Source: Bradyrhizobium sp. MOS003
GTDB lineage: Bacteria; Pseudomonadota; Alphaproteobacteria; Rhizobiales; Xanthobacteraceae
DNA length: 64,000 nucleotides
Direction of reading: 5' to 3'
Assembly (NCBI RefSeq): GCF_003020125.1
Contig: NZ_PYFW01000001.1
Span: forward strand, 1,116,001-1,180,000
Part shown: one piece after another, positions 49,644 through 58,720 of the stretch
Layout of the letters: every line of letters starts with the position of its first letter
Position numbering within the stretch: the first letter of the stretch is position 1
The notes under the pieces: model-generated
What the model saw: the letters and a program-made list of their open reading frames with translations, nothing else
What the model was told of the DNA's origin: nothing
Databases searched by the model: none
Program-made: the position numbers and the translations under genes

Positions 49644-51119
49644 TCACTCGGTGATGAAGCCGTAGGTGCCGCGGTAATTCTTTGCCGGTTCGGTCCGGCC
49701 GGGCACGCCGTAGATGCGGTTGATGTTGCCGAGCAACTGGGCCTGTGGATCCGCGGGCGGGGCGAAGCCGTCATCCGGCCGCGACAGGTCCTTTGGCGCC
49801 ACTGCGCGAACGACATAGGGCGTCACGATCACGACCAGCTCGGTCGCGTTGTTGACGAAGTCGCGGCTGCGGAACAGCGTGCCGAGGATCGGGAGCTGCA
49901 TCAGTCCCGGCAATCCGCTGATGGCCTGCTTGGTCTGCTGCTGGATCAGGCCGGCCATCGCCATCGCGCCGCCGGAGGGAATTTCCAGCGAGGTCTCGGC
50001 GCGGCGGGTCCTGATCGAGGGCACCGTCAGCGAGTTCACCGACGTCGAGGTCACGGCCTGCGACAGCGTGATCGCATTTTCGTTCGACAGCTCGGAGACC
50101 TCGGTCATAACGCGCAGGCTGATCTTGCCTTCGCTGAGCACCACGGGGGTGAAGTTGAGCGAGATGCCGAACTTCTTGAAGCTGATCTGGGTGGTACAGA
50201 CATGAGTGGTGGGGTCGCACGCATAGCCCGCCGGCACCGGGAATTCGCCGCCGGCGATGAACGTCGCCGATTCACCGGAGATCGCGGTCAGATTCGGTTC
50301 GGCCAGCGTGCGGATGACGCCCGCGGTTTCCATCGCGCGCAGGGTGGCCTGCACCGACGTCGCGCCGCCGAACTTGGTCGTCAAATTGTTGCCGTCCACG
50401 AGGTTGTGGCCGAGAGCGGTGAACGGATTGGAGTTCGTGAAGCTCACCACCGACGTGCCGTAGTTGAGGCTGGCGCTCAGGTCGATGCCGAGCTGCTTGA
50501 CGATGGTGCGCTGGACTTCCGCCACCGTCACCTTGAGCATGACCTGGTCGCGGCCGCGCACCACGATCGAGTTCACCACCTTGTCGGCGCCGCCGGCCAG
50601 GCGCGCGGCGAGTTCGTTGGCCTGCTGCGCTTCCATCGGGTTCGCCGCCGTGCCGGTGAGGATGATGCCGTCGCCGAGACCGTCGATCTGGATGTCCGAA
50701 TTGGGCAGGACCTGCTTCAGCGCCGCCCGCACACCGTTGAGGTCGCGCTTGACTGCGATGTCATAGGCCGCGATCTGCTGGCCCGCGGAATCGAAGAACA
50801 CGATGTTGGTCTGGCCTATCGCGGCGCCGATAATGTAGGCGCGCTGTGCCGAGCGGACCACCGCGTTGGCGATCTTGGGGTCAGCGACCAGCACGTCCTT
50901 GATGTCGCGGGGAAGGTCGATCACGATCGACTTGCCGATGCCGAGCGAGAGGAAGCGGGCGTTCATCTGGCCGTCGGCGGCGGGCGGCGCGGCGGGACGA
51001 TAATCGGCGGCGACCACGGGGGTCAGCACCGGGTTGAATGCCAGTGCGAAGGCGGCCGAGAACGACAGGGCGCGGACCATGGAGGTTCGCATCGTCGCCT
51101 GTTCTGCCCTGCATTTCAT
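49644..51119 (-). CDS. cpaC: Tad pilus outer-membrane secretin CpaC/RcpA
   Basis: A 491-residue secretin if started at ATG 51119, which has AGGACAGG upstream. An ATG at 51134 that overlaps the cpaB stop (ATGA) and one at 51092 are alternatives. A signal peptide (SFSAAFALAFNPVLTPVVAA) precedes an N-terminal pilus domain (LGIGKSIVIDLPRDIKDVL), a BON-like domain (LNGVRAALKQVLPNSDIQID), and the secretin core (FGISLNFTPVVLSEGKISL, SGLPGLMQLPILGTLFRS, ELVVIVTPYVV). It forms the outer-membrane pore for Flp pili. Confidence 0.94.
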   Translation of the reverse strand: MKCRAEQATMRTSMVRALSFSAAFALAFNPVLTPVVAADYRPAAPPAADGQMNARFLSLGIGKSIVIDLPRDIKDVLVADPKIANAVVRSAQRAYIIGAAIGQTNIVFFDSAGQQIAAYDIAVKRDLNGVRAALKQVLPNSDIQIDGLGDGIILTGTAANPMEAQQANELAARLAGGADKVVNSIVVRGRDQVMLKVTVAEVQRTIVKQLGIDLSASLNYGTSVVSFTNSNPFTALGHNLVDGNNLTTKFGGATSVQATLRAMETAGVIRTLAEPNLTAISGESATFIAGGEFPVPAGYACDPTTHVCTTQISFKKFGISLNFTPVVLSEGKISLRVMTEVSELSNENAITLSQAVTSTSVNSLTVPSIRTRRAETSLEIPSGGAMAMAGLIQQQTKQAISGLPGLMQLPILGTLFRSRDFVNNATELVVIVTPYVVRAVAPKDLSRPDDGFAPPADPQAQLLGNINRIYGVPGRTEPAKNYRGTYGFITE

Positions 51120-51130
51120 GTCGCCTGTCC

Positions 51131-51928
51131 TCATCGTGCTTTCGCCGTCGAGCTCGGGACGCCGTAGCGAATGATCGAGATGCCGTCGCGCTTCTGGGCG
51201 GATTCGTCGAGCGTGATCTCGCTCATCTTGACGTCGGCAATGCTGCGCAGCGCCAGCGATAGCGTTCCGGCCTGACGGGCCGAGGAAAGCGCCTGGGTCT
51301 GTGCGGAAGTGAGTTCCAGCGTCACGGTCTTGCCGACCACGGCGTTCTGGCCGTCCTTCTCCTTCGGAGCCTGGTCGATGGCGAGCACGCGCACATTGAC
51401 CAGGATGATCTCGGACGTGACGACGTCCGGGGCGCCAGTGGACTGGTCCGGATTCTTCAGGCGGCGCGTGAGCAGGACGTCGACGCGGTCATTGGGCAGG
51501 ATGAAGCCGCCTGCGCCGGTCTCCGGCGAGATTTCAGTCGAGATGGCGCGCATGCCGCTGGGCAGGATGGCCGCCATGAATCCGGAGCCCTCGGCCTTGA
51601 CCAGCTTCTGGTCGCGGATCGGCTCGCCCTGAATGAAGGGGGCGCGCGCGATCGATCCGGTCACCTGGGTCACGCCCTCGGGACGCTCGTTGCGGCGGAT
51701 GAAGGTGGCGCTGGCGGTCGCGGCCGGCCAGGTCTGCCATTGCAAATCTTCCGGCTTCACGGTCTGGCCGAGGCCGATGTCGTTCTTGGCCACGAGGACG
51801 TCGACGGTCGGAAGCTGCGCGACCGGGGTCGGAGGCGGCGCAGAATTGTCCGAGCCGCTCGCCAGGTACGCGGCGACACCGCCGGCGCAGATGGCGACCG
51901 TCAGGACGACAATGCGTGCCCTATTCAT
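51131..51928 (-). CDS. cpaB: Tad pilus assembly protein CpaB/RcpC
   Basis: A 265-residue protein starting at ATG 51928 (MNRARIVVLTVAICAGGVAA), an N-terminal anchor into the periplasm. An SAF domain follows (PTVDVLVAKNDIGLGQTVKP, APFIQGEPIRDQKLVK), then a RcpC-type C-terminal region (ILPNDRVDVLLTRRLKNPD, GKTVTLELTSAQTQALSSAR). Its stop overlaps the longest possible cpaC frame. A 127-base gap with a CtrA-like box lies upstream, so cpaB-F plus tadBC can be a transcript separate from cpaA. Confidence 0.93.
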   Translation of the reverse strand: MNRARIVVLTVAICAGGVAAYLASGSDNSAPPPTPVAQLPTVDVLVAKNDIGLGQTVKPEDLQWQTWPAATASATFIRRNERPEGVTQVTGSIARAPFIQGEPIRDQKLVKAEGSGFMAAILPSGMRAISTEISPETGAGGFILPNDRVDVLLTRRLKNPDQSTGAPDVVTSEIILVNVRVLAIDQAPKEKDGQNAVVGKTVTLELTSAQTQALSSARQAGTLSLALRSIADVKMSEITLDESAQKRDGISIIRYGVPSSTAKAR

Positions 51929-52030
51929 ACGCTTCACTTTCCACAAAACGCCGCGACGCTGCCGCCGCCTTGATCGGCAGTTGACCAGCTATTCGTCAAA
52001 GCATGGTTAATGAGGCGTATCTAAATCGCC

Positions 52031-52046
52031 TTAACGCCGGGTTTAC
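52031..52046. promoter_or_regulatory. CtrA-like box upstream of cpaB
   Basis: TTAA (52031-52034), seven bases, then TTTA and C, one mismatch from TTAA-N7-TTAAC. It lies in the 127-base AT-richer gap between cpaA and cpaB, about 100 bases before the cpaB start. Confidence 0.4.
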
Positions 52047-52055
52047 CCAGTGCGT

Positions 52056-52580
52056 TCAGCGCAGCGCGAGGTGAGCGAGATTAATCGCCTTCACCCATTC
52101 GGTCTCCGGGTAGACCATCAGCGCACTCAGCGCGAGCGCGACGCCGTAGGGGATGCCGCTCTCCTTGGCGTGCAGCCGGGCGAGCCAAGCCTGGCCCGCC
52201 AGCCCGTAGGGCAGCGGCCATTGCCGGAACTGGAGCAGGAGCAGCGTCAGCGCGCCGCCGAACAGGGAAGCGTAGAGCAGGAAGTTCATCAGCGGTGCGA
52301 AGCCGAACCAGAGCGCGACGGAGGCCGCGACCTTGGCATCGCCGCCGCCGACCCAGCCCATTGCAAAGCAGGTGAAGGCGATGACCAGGAGAAGCGCGCC
52401 GGCGCCGACATGACTGAGCATTTCGTAAGGTGCCATGCCACCGGCGAAGGCGAGCACGAAGAAGCCTGCGACCAGCGCCAGCGACACGCGGTTCGAGATC
52501 GTCATCGTGAAGAGATCGCTCGCGGCGGCGAACGCCATCAGGGCCGGGAAGAGCATAAGGCGCGCGAGGTCGAGAATCAT
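52056..52580 (-). CDS. cpaA: Prepilin peptidase CpaA
   Basis: A 174-residue A24-family membrane aspartyl protease that removes the leader from Flp prepilin and the TadE/G pseudopilins. The two catalytic aspartates are in AAASDLFTMTISNRVSL near residue 22 and GWVGGGDAKVAASVALW (GxGD type) near 81. Six hydrophobic segments are visible. It lacks the N-terminal methylase domain of PilD-type enzymes, as is usual for CpaA. It follows the pilin gene and a possible small ORF on the same strand. Confidence 0.94.
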   Translation of the reverse strand: MILDLARLMLFPALMAFAAASDLFTMTISNRVSLALVAGFFVLAFAGGMAPYEMLSHVGAGALLLVIAFTCFAMGWVGGGDAKVAASVALWFGFAPLMNFLLYASLFGGALTLLLLQFRQWPLPYGLAGQAWLARLHAKESGIPYGVALALSALMVYPETEWVKAINLAHLALR

Positions 52581-52703
52581 GGGCTGCGTCTTGAGGCCTG
52601 GGATTGCCGAGGGAACTGGCGTCCGGTAATGCTAGCCGGCAGTGCTAAATAAACCGACAACGGCAGCAAGGTCCGCGCGAGCCTGAAGCCGCAAAACGCG
52701 TCG

Positions 52704-52850
52704 TCACCAAAGGCTGGCAATGCGCGCGGCGAGCGCGGCCGTCGCAAGCAGCAGCGCAACGCAGACCCAATAGACCGGCGAGCCGGCCTGTGCCTGCGCC
52801 GTCGCATTTGCCGCGATCGCGGCATCGCTTCTGTATTTACGCAACGCCAC
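52704..52850 (-). CDS. Possible small membrane protein between flp and cpaA
   Basis: A 48-residue frame on the minus strand from a GTG at 52850 to a TGA at 52704. It has a charged N-terminus (VALRKYRSDAAIAAN), an alanine/glutamine linker (ATAQAQAGS) and one clear hydrophobic helix (VYWVCVALLLATAALAA), ending IASLW. Composition and the charge pattern before the helix look like a real single-pass protein. It lies between the flp terminator and cpaA, where no other gene is present. The ribosome binding site (GGCGAG) is weak and the start is not ATG, so support is moderate. I recognise no family. Confidence 0.45.
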   Translation of the reverse strand: MALRKYRSDAAIAANATAQAQAGSPVYWVCVALLLATAALAARIASLW

Positions 52851-52870
52851 CGGAACTCGCCGTCTTTCAG

Positions 52871-52902
52871 AAAAACAAAGGCCCCGGAGGCCCGGGGCTT
52901 TT
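52871..52902 (-). terminator. Rho-independent terminator after the Flp pilin gene
   Basis: GCCCCGG (52881-52887) and CCGGGGC (52892-52898) with a 4-base loop, TTTT on one side and AAAAACAAA on the other. On the minus strand the stem is followed by TTTGTTTTT. It begins only 18 bases past the pilin stop, which would let the pilin be made in far greater amounts than the assembly proteins downstream. Confidence 0.88.
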
Positions 52903-52919
52903 GCCGTCGTTCGTCCGGC

Positions 52920-53084
52920 TTACTTGAGGCCGGTCGAGATCGCGGTGAACTTGGTGTTCAGCGTGGTGCCGAGGTTGTTGACGACGGTGATGATGGCCAG
53001 CGCGATGCCGGCGGCGATCAGGCCGTATTCGATGGCGGTGGCGCCGGATTCATCCTTCGCGAAACGCGCAATCAGGTTCTTCAT
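52920..53084 (-). CDS. flp: Flp/Fap-type major pilin
   Basis: A 54-residue type IVb prepilin starting at ATG 53084 (MKNLIARFAKDESG), with GGAG eight bases upstream; longer frames add residues not found in the family. The prepilin peptidase site lies in ESGATAIEYGLIAAGIAL, with the conserved Glu and Tyr of the Flp motif (EY) five and six residues into the mature form, followed by a single hydrophobic helix and a short tail ending STGLK. It is the pilus subunit exported by the CpaA-F/TadBC machinery. A strong terminator follows immediately. Confidence 0.96.
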   Translation of the reverse strand: MKNLIARFAKDESGATAIEYGLIAAGIALAIITVVNNLGTTLNTKFTAISTGLK

Positions 53085-53219
53085 GAACATAACTCCAACT
53101 GGGGTGGGGATCGCCTCGTTCGGCGCCGTCATTGACGTGATGACCATGAGAGCCGAGCTCTTTCGGTAGAGTTAATTCGATCGGGCAAACCCGCTTCGGG
53201 CGCGATGCTTTAACCCAGA

Positions 53220-53235
53220 GTGAATTTCGTCTTAA
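53220..53235. promoter_or_regulatory. CtrA-like box upstream of flp
   Basis: On the minus strand TTAA (53235-53232), seven bases, then TTCA and C, one mismatch from TTAA-N7-TTAAC. It lies about 135-150 bases upstream of the pilin start, in the divergent gap 53085-53353 shared with the fatty-acid-hydroxylase-family gene. Nothing else is evident in that gap. Confidence 0.35.
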
Positions 53236-53353
53236 GGCAGCCGCTGTCATTCGTTTCGGTTCCGGATGTACCGTCGGCGCGGCGCCGGCTTCACGCTCCC
53301 TTAAATTTCGCGGCGTAGGCGTAACGGAGCTGGAATTCGCAAGAGAGGCGACG

Positions 53354-54181
53354 ATGTCGAGCCTGCCCATGCAAGTCGCCCTGATGCTCGGCGAGACCAT
53401 CGTCAAGGTGATCCCCATCACCTTCGCGCTGGCGGCGGTCTTCACCGTGCTCGAACATCTCTGGGCCTGCAATGCGGGCGCGCCGTGGTGGCGCAAGCGC
53501 GAGATCGTCACCGACATCTGCTACTGGTTCTTCGTTCCGGTGTTCGCCCGCACCATGCGGATCGGACTTCTGATCGTCGGTGCAAGTCTCGTCTTCAACA
53601 TCCACGACGCCGACGAACTCGTCGCCTTCTACGACAACGGCCATGGCCCGCTGTCGTTGATGCCGCTCTGGGCCCAGGCCGCGCTGTTCCTGGTCCTGTC
53701 CGACTTCATGCTGTACTGGCTGCACCGGCTGTTCCACGGCGGCGGGTTCTGGAAGTACCACGCGATCCATCACTCCTCGGAGGAGATAAGCTGGATTTCG
53801 GCGGCCCGCTTCCATCCCGTCAATCTCGTGCTCGGCTCGATCGGCGTCGACGTCGTGCTGCTGATGGCCGGCATTTCCCCAAACGCGATGGTCTGGCTCG
53901 CCCCGTTCACGACCTTCCATTCGGCCTTCGTGCACGCCAACCTGAACTGGAGCTTCGGGCCGTTCAAATATCTGCTGGCGACGCCGGTGTTCCACCGCTG
54001 GCACCACACCTCGCTCGAGGAGGGCGGCGACACCAATTTTGCCGGCACGTTCCCGATCTGGGATGTCCTGTTCGGCACCTTCCGCATGCCCGAGGGTGAA
54101 CTGCCGCAGGAATACGGCAAGGACGAAGCGACCATGCCGAAGGAGATCGCGGGTCAGTTTGCCTATCCGTTCCGCCGCTAG
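53354..54181 (+). CDS. Sterol desaturase / fatty acid hydroxylase family membrane protein
   Basis: A 275-residue membrane di-iron protein. The histidine clusters of the family are all visible: HRLFH, HAIHHSSEE, the HAN region after TFHSAFVHANLNW, and FHRWHHTSLEEGG. Hydrophobic segments precede and separate them (VIPITFALAAVFTVLE, ALFLVLSDFMLYWL). It would hydroxylate or desaturate a lipid, with hopanoids or fatty acids as plausible bacterial substrates. It lies between parts of the Tad locus and is probably an unrelated insertion into it rather than a pilus gene. Confidence 0.9.
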   Translation: MSSLPMQVALMLGETIVKVIPITFALAAVFTVLEHLWACNAGAPWWRKREIVTDICYWFFVPVFARTMRIGLLIVGASLVFNIHDADELVAFYDNGHGPLSLMPLWAQAALFLVLSDFMLYWLHRLFHGGGFWKYHAIHHSSEEISWISAARFHPVNLVLGSIGVDVVLLMAGISPNAMVWLAPFTTFHSAFVHANLNWSFGPFKYLLATPVFHRWHHTSLEEGGDTNFAGTFPIWDVLFGTFRMPEGELPQEYGKDEATMPKEIAGQFAYPFRR

Positions 54182-54247
54182 CTTCGATGGCTGTAAAACG
54201 TCAGTCTGTTCAAACAATAGTCGGCGAGTTTGCGGAACGTTCACGAA

Positions 54248-54263
54248 TTAAGGGCAGGTTAGC
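54248..54263. promoter_or_regulatory. CtrA-like box upstream of the stand-alone secretin N-domain gene
   Basis: TTAA (54248-54251), seven bases, then TTAG and C, one mismatch from TTAA-N7-TTAAC, 70-85 bases before the start at 54333. It is one of five similar boxes in the Tad region. Confidence 0.45.
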
Positions 54264-54332
54264 GGGGTCGGGCACCGGCTCCGCTGTTATCTGTTCGCTT
54301 CTGCCGGTTTGTGACGTCCCGGGGGTAAGAGT

Positions 54333-54833
54333 ATGCGTAAAGAATTGCTGCGCCGTCGTGCGCGCATCTGTCTTCTGGTCGCGGCCGCGGTGCTGGCATC
54401 GCCGGCTGCCGGCCTTGCCGACCCGACCGCCGACACCATCGCCGTCAATGTCGACCAGGCCAAGCTAGTGCGGCTCCCCGGCAAGGTGGCGACCCTGGTG
54501 GTCGGCAATCCCCTCATCGCCGACGTCACGCTCCAGCCCGGCGGCATGATCGTCGTGACCGGCAAGGGCTATGGAGCCACCAATTTCATCGCGCTCGACC
54601 GGGCCGGCGAGATTCTGGTCGACCGCCAGATCCAGGTCGAAGGTCCGAGCGACCGGCTCGTCACCGTCTATCGCGGGATCGAGCGCGAGTCCTACAGCTG
54701 CATGCCGCTTTGCCAGCGTCGCGTGACGCTCGGCGACAGCGACACCTACTTCAACAACACGATGAACCAGGCCGGCTCGCTGAGCGCCAGCGCCAGCGGT
54801 GGTGGCGGCGCCGGTCCGGCCAAGTCCAACTAG
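54333..54833 (+). CDS. Stand-alone pilus-formation (secretin N-terminal) domain protein
   Basis: A 166-residue exported protein. A basic start (MRKELLRRRARI) and signal sequence end near AGLADPTAD. The following 75 residues (VDQAKLVRLPGKVATLVVGN, DVTLQPGGMIVVTGKGYGAT) match the pilus-formation N-terminal domain that also opens CpaC. There is no secretin core. The C-terminal part has a C-x(3)-C pair (SYSCMPLCQRR) and ends in a flexible glycine/serine tail. The ribosome binding site GGGGTAAGAG is good. It may act as an accessory to the CpaC secretin; that role is inferred from homology and position. Confidence 0.82.
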   Translation: MRKELLRRRARICLLVAAAVLASPAAGLADPTADTIAVNVDQAKLVRLPGKVATLVVGNPLIADVTLQPGGMIVVTGKGYGATNFIALDRAGEILVDRQIQVEGPSDRLVTVYRGIERESYSCMPLCQRRVTLGDSDTYFNNTMNQAGSLSASASGGGGAGPAKSN

Positions 54834-54936
54834 CAGGATCGACCGGCGGGTTTGCCCGGGCAGGATCGCCTCAGGCCGCTTGCGGATACGAGGTCTTTGA
54901 GCGCCGCGCTTTCCGTGGGCTTGGGGTCGCGGCTGG

Positions 54937-54952
54937 TTAACGCATTCCTAAC
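54937..54952. promoter_or_regulatory. CtrA-like box upstream of tadE
   Basis: TTAA (54937-54940), seven bases, then CTAAC (54948-54952), one mismatch from TTAA-N7-TTAAC, about 100-115 bases before the tadE start in the 219-base gap 54834-55052. The gap shows no gene. Confidence 0.45.
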
Positions 54953-55052
54953 GGCGCGGTCCCCCGGCTGCGGATCGCCTGAAACACTTAAACAATCAGT
55001 TTCCGTTATTGAACGGAACAGTTGATCGCCCGTTGCTGGGGAATTTGACGTG

Positions 55053-55634
55053 ATGCCATTGCCTGCACCTACGAGGTTCACGCTCCGGAAAGCGCTGGGC
55101 CGGTTTCGCGGCAACCGCCGCGGTTCCGCGGCCGTCGAGTTCGCCCTGGTCGCCCCGATGTTCTTCGCGCTGCTGTTCGCCATCATCGAAACGGCGCTCA
55201 TGTTCTTCGCGAGCCAGGTGCTCGAGACGATCACGCAAAATTCCGCGCGCGCGATCCTGACCGGCCAGGCGCAAGCGCAGGGCGGTTCGGTGGCGGCCTG
55301 CCAGAGCACGCCCGGCGTGGTCATGGCGTGCGACCAGACGACGTTCAAGGCCTATGTGTGCACGCAGATTCCGGCTCTGTTTGATTGCAGCAAGCTTTAC
55401 GTCGACGTCGTGAGCACCGGCTCCTTCGGATCGCTGAGCCTGACGAACTACGGCGATTCCTGCAGTTTCAACCCGACCGGCATGCAATACAGTGCCGGGA
55501 CCTCGGGCCAGGTGGTCGTGGTCCGGCTGTTCTATCAGTGGCCGCTCATCGTTACCGGTCTCGGTTACAATATCGGGTGCAGCAACAAACGGCTGATGGT
55601 GGCGACCACGGCCTTCAAGAACGAACCCTTCTGA
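55053..55634 (+). CDS. tadE: TadE-like minor pilin (pseudopilin)
   Basis: A 193-residue protein. A basic N-terminus (FTLRKALGRFRGNRRG) is followed by the TadE processing motif (GSAAVEFALVAPMFFALLFA) with the conserved glutamate, and a single hydrophobic helix. The rest is a periplasmic domain with several cysteines (VAACQSTPG, MACDQTT, LFDCSK). CpaA is the likely processing enzyme. The start is ATG 55053; a GTG immediately before it is possible. The next pseudopilin follows after five bases. Confidence 0.9.
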   Translation: MPLPAPTRFTLRKALGRFRGNRRGSAAVEFALVAPMFFALLFAIIETALMFFASQVLETITQNSARAILTGQAQAQGGSVAACQSTPGVVMACDQTTFKAYVCTQIPALFDCSKLYVDVVSTGSFGSLSLTNYGDSCSFNPTGMQYSAGTSGQVVVVRLFYQWPLIVTGLGYNIGCSNKRLMVATTAFKNEPF

Positions 55635-55639
55635 GACAG

Positions 55640-56272
55640 ATGGATCCGAGCGGGCCGATGCAGGCGATTGCGAATATCTGGCGGAATGCATGTCGTTCCG
55701 TGCGCGACTTCGTCGCCGACAAGCGCGCGCTCGCGGCCACCGAGTTTGCGGTCATCGTCCCGCTGATGCTGGTGATGTTCTTCGGCACCGTCGAATTCTC
55801 GTCGGCGGTGGCGATCGATCGCAAGGTCACGTTGATCGCGCGGGCTCTGTCCGATTTGACTTCGCAGTCGACGACGCTCGCCGATGCCGACATGAAGGAT
55901 ACGTTCACGGCAAGCATCTCGGTCATCATGCCCTACGACGCCAGTCTGGTGAAGGGCACGGTCTCCCAGATCTATATTGATGCCAACAGCATTGCCACGG
56001 TCCAATGGAGCAAGGCCGGCACCATTGCAAGCGGCGCGACGCAAGCGACGCTGGCGACCTCGGCCCGCAAGGCCGGCGACAAGGTCACCACCATTATTCC
56101 CGTTTCGCTCTTGATCCCGTCGACCTACCTCATCCTCAGCGAGGCGAATTACACTTACACGCCTTCCGTAGGCTACGTGCTGAAGTCGAGCATAACCTTG
56201 AGTGATCTGTCCTACACGCGACCGCGCCAGGTCACCTGCGTTCCCTATAACGGCGTCCCGTCGACGTGCTGA
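55640..56272 (+). CDS. TadE/TadG-like minor pilin (pseudopilin)
   Basis: A 210-residue protein starting at ATG 55640, five bases after tadE; an ATG at 55658 is an alternative, and the longer frame from 55385 is a shadow over tadE. Features: basic N-terminus, the pseudopilin motif RALAATEFAVIVPLMLVMFF with conserved Glu, one membrane helix, then a periplasmic domain (AIDRKVTLIARALSDLTSQS) similar to TadG's shorter relatives. No VWA domain is present, so it is a TadE/F-like or short TadG-like protein. It ends just before a strong bidirectional terminator. Confidence 0.85.
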   Translation: MDPSGPMQAIANIWRNACRSVRDFVADKRALAATEFAVIVPLMLVMFFGTVEFSSAVAIDRKVTLIARALSDLTSQSTTLADADMKDTFTASISVIMPYDASLVKGTVSQIYIDANSIATVQWSKAGTIASGATQATLATSARKAGDKVTTIIPVSLLIPSTYLILSEANYTYTPSVGYVLKSSITLSDLSYTRPRQVTCVPYNGVPSTC

Positions 56273-56296
56273 GATCCGCGCGCAGGCGCTAAAATG

Positions 56297-56327
56297 AAAA
56301 AGGCCGTGCGTCGCGCACGGCCTTTTT
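56297..56327. terminator. Bidirectional Rho-independent terminator between tadG-like and csp genes
   Basis: A perfect 14-base inverted repeat (56297-56310 and 56314-56327) with AAAAA at one end and TTTTT at the other. It serves both the plus-strand pseudopilin pair and the minus-strand cold-shock gene. Confidence 0.92.
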
Positions 56328-56373
56328 GCTTTCTTTGGCTTGCGCGAGCCGATCGGGCCACGCGCCCGGCGGC

Positions 56374-56586
56374 TCAGCCTTCGGAGCGGAGGTTGTCCGC
56401 TGCCGACTTGCCGGAACGGCGGTCGGCCACGATCTCGTAGGAGAGCTTCTGGCCTTCACGCAGCGTGCCGAGGCCCGCACGCTCCACAGCGCTGATGTGG
56501 ACGAACACGTCCTGGCCGCCATCGTCGGGCTGAATGAAGCCGAAGCCTTTGGTCGCGTTAAACCACTTCACGGTTCCCATGCTCAC
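56374..56586 (-). CDS. Cold-shock protein, CspA family
   Basis: A 70-residue single CSD protein with RNP1 (KGFGFIQPD) and RNP2 ([10 protein letters not shown]), beginning [15 protein letters not shown]. The start is taken as GTG 56586 because GAAGGGA lies eight bases before it; the internal ATG at 56580 is too far from that site. It is the last of three minus-strand genes with an IF-1 and a DEAD-box helicase upstream, all RNA-chaperone or translation factors. The 266-base upstream gap holds a strong hairpin at 56781-56807 and could be a long cold-shock-type leader. Confidence 0.94.
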   Translation of the reverse strand: MSMGTVKWFNATKGFGFIQPDDGGQDVFVHISAVERAGLGTLREGQKLSYEIVADRRSGKSAADNLRSEG

Positions 56587-56780
56587 GGGGATAGTCCCTT
56601 CTCAGATAACACAATGTTGGAGCCCACTCGCGCAGGCCAGTTAGATCGAATTTTTGGAAGGGTCGTCAGCGTGTCTGAACCGGCTGTACCGGTGGATGCC
56701 AATGTCGTCCGGCCGAAAATCGATGAATTCATTTTATCGGAATTGGCGCCCCAAAACAATCCGGGCGTGCACGATTTTTT

Positions 56781-56807
56781 GATCCGCCGCGAGGTCCGCG
56801 GCGGATC
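56781..56807. other. Strong hairpin in the infA-csp gap
   Basis: GATCCGCCGCG (56781-56791) and CGCGGCGGATC (56797-56807) form a perfect 11-base stem with a 5-base loop. On the minus-strand transcript it is followed by an A-run rather than U's, so it is not a standard terminator. It may be part of the csp leader RNA or a barrier separating infA from csp. Nothing else stands out in 56587-56852. Confidence 0.5.
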
Positions 56808-56852
56808 GACATTTGGGTCGGAATTTTACTTCCAAGGGGCGCCGGCAGGCGT

Positions 56853-57140
56853 CTAGCGCCGGCGGAACTGGCCGCCGCGCTGGCCCGGGCGGGGCGGTCC
56901 ACCCATCCCGCTGGGACGCTCGTCCTTGTGGCGGAAAATCAGCCGGCCCTTTTCGAGGTCATAGGGCGACATCTCCACCGTCACGCGGTCGCCCGCCAGC
57001 GTCTTGATGCGGTTCTTCTTCATCTTGCCGGCGGTGTAGGCGACGATCTCGTGTCCGGCGTCGAGCTGCACGCGGTAGCGTGCGTCGGGGAGGATTTCGG
57101 TGACCAGTCCTTCAAACTGGATCAGCTCTTCCTTAGCCAT
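56853..57140 (-). CDS. infA: Translation initiation factor IF-1 with C-terminal extension
   Basis: A 95-residue S1/OB-fold protein. Residues 1-72 match bacterial IF-1 ([57 protein letters not shown]). Residues about 73-95 add an arginine/glycine/proline-rich tail ([20 protein letters not shown]) not found in the usual 72-residue IF-1. GGAG precedes the ATG. It is the second gene of a helicase-IF-1-csp set, and many proteobacteria carry a second infA copy. A specialised cold-growth version is plausible but unproven. Confidence 0.93.
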   Translation of the reverse strand: MAKEELIQFEGLVTEILPDARYRVQLDAGHEIVAYTAGKMKKNRIKTLAGDRVTVEMSPYDLEKGRLIFRHKDERPSGMGGPPRPGQRGGQFRRR

Positions 57141-57163
57141 GAATTTCTCCAGGTCGTGGACGG

Positions 57164-58720
<1,557 letters not shown>

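Noticed and set aside
56781..56807. Considered as the infA terminator
   Set aside because: On the minus strand the stem is followed by A residues, not U residues, so intrinsic termination is unlikely.
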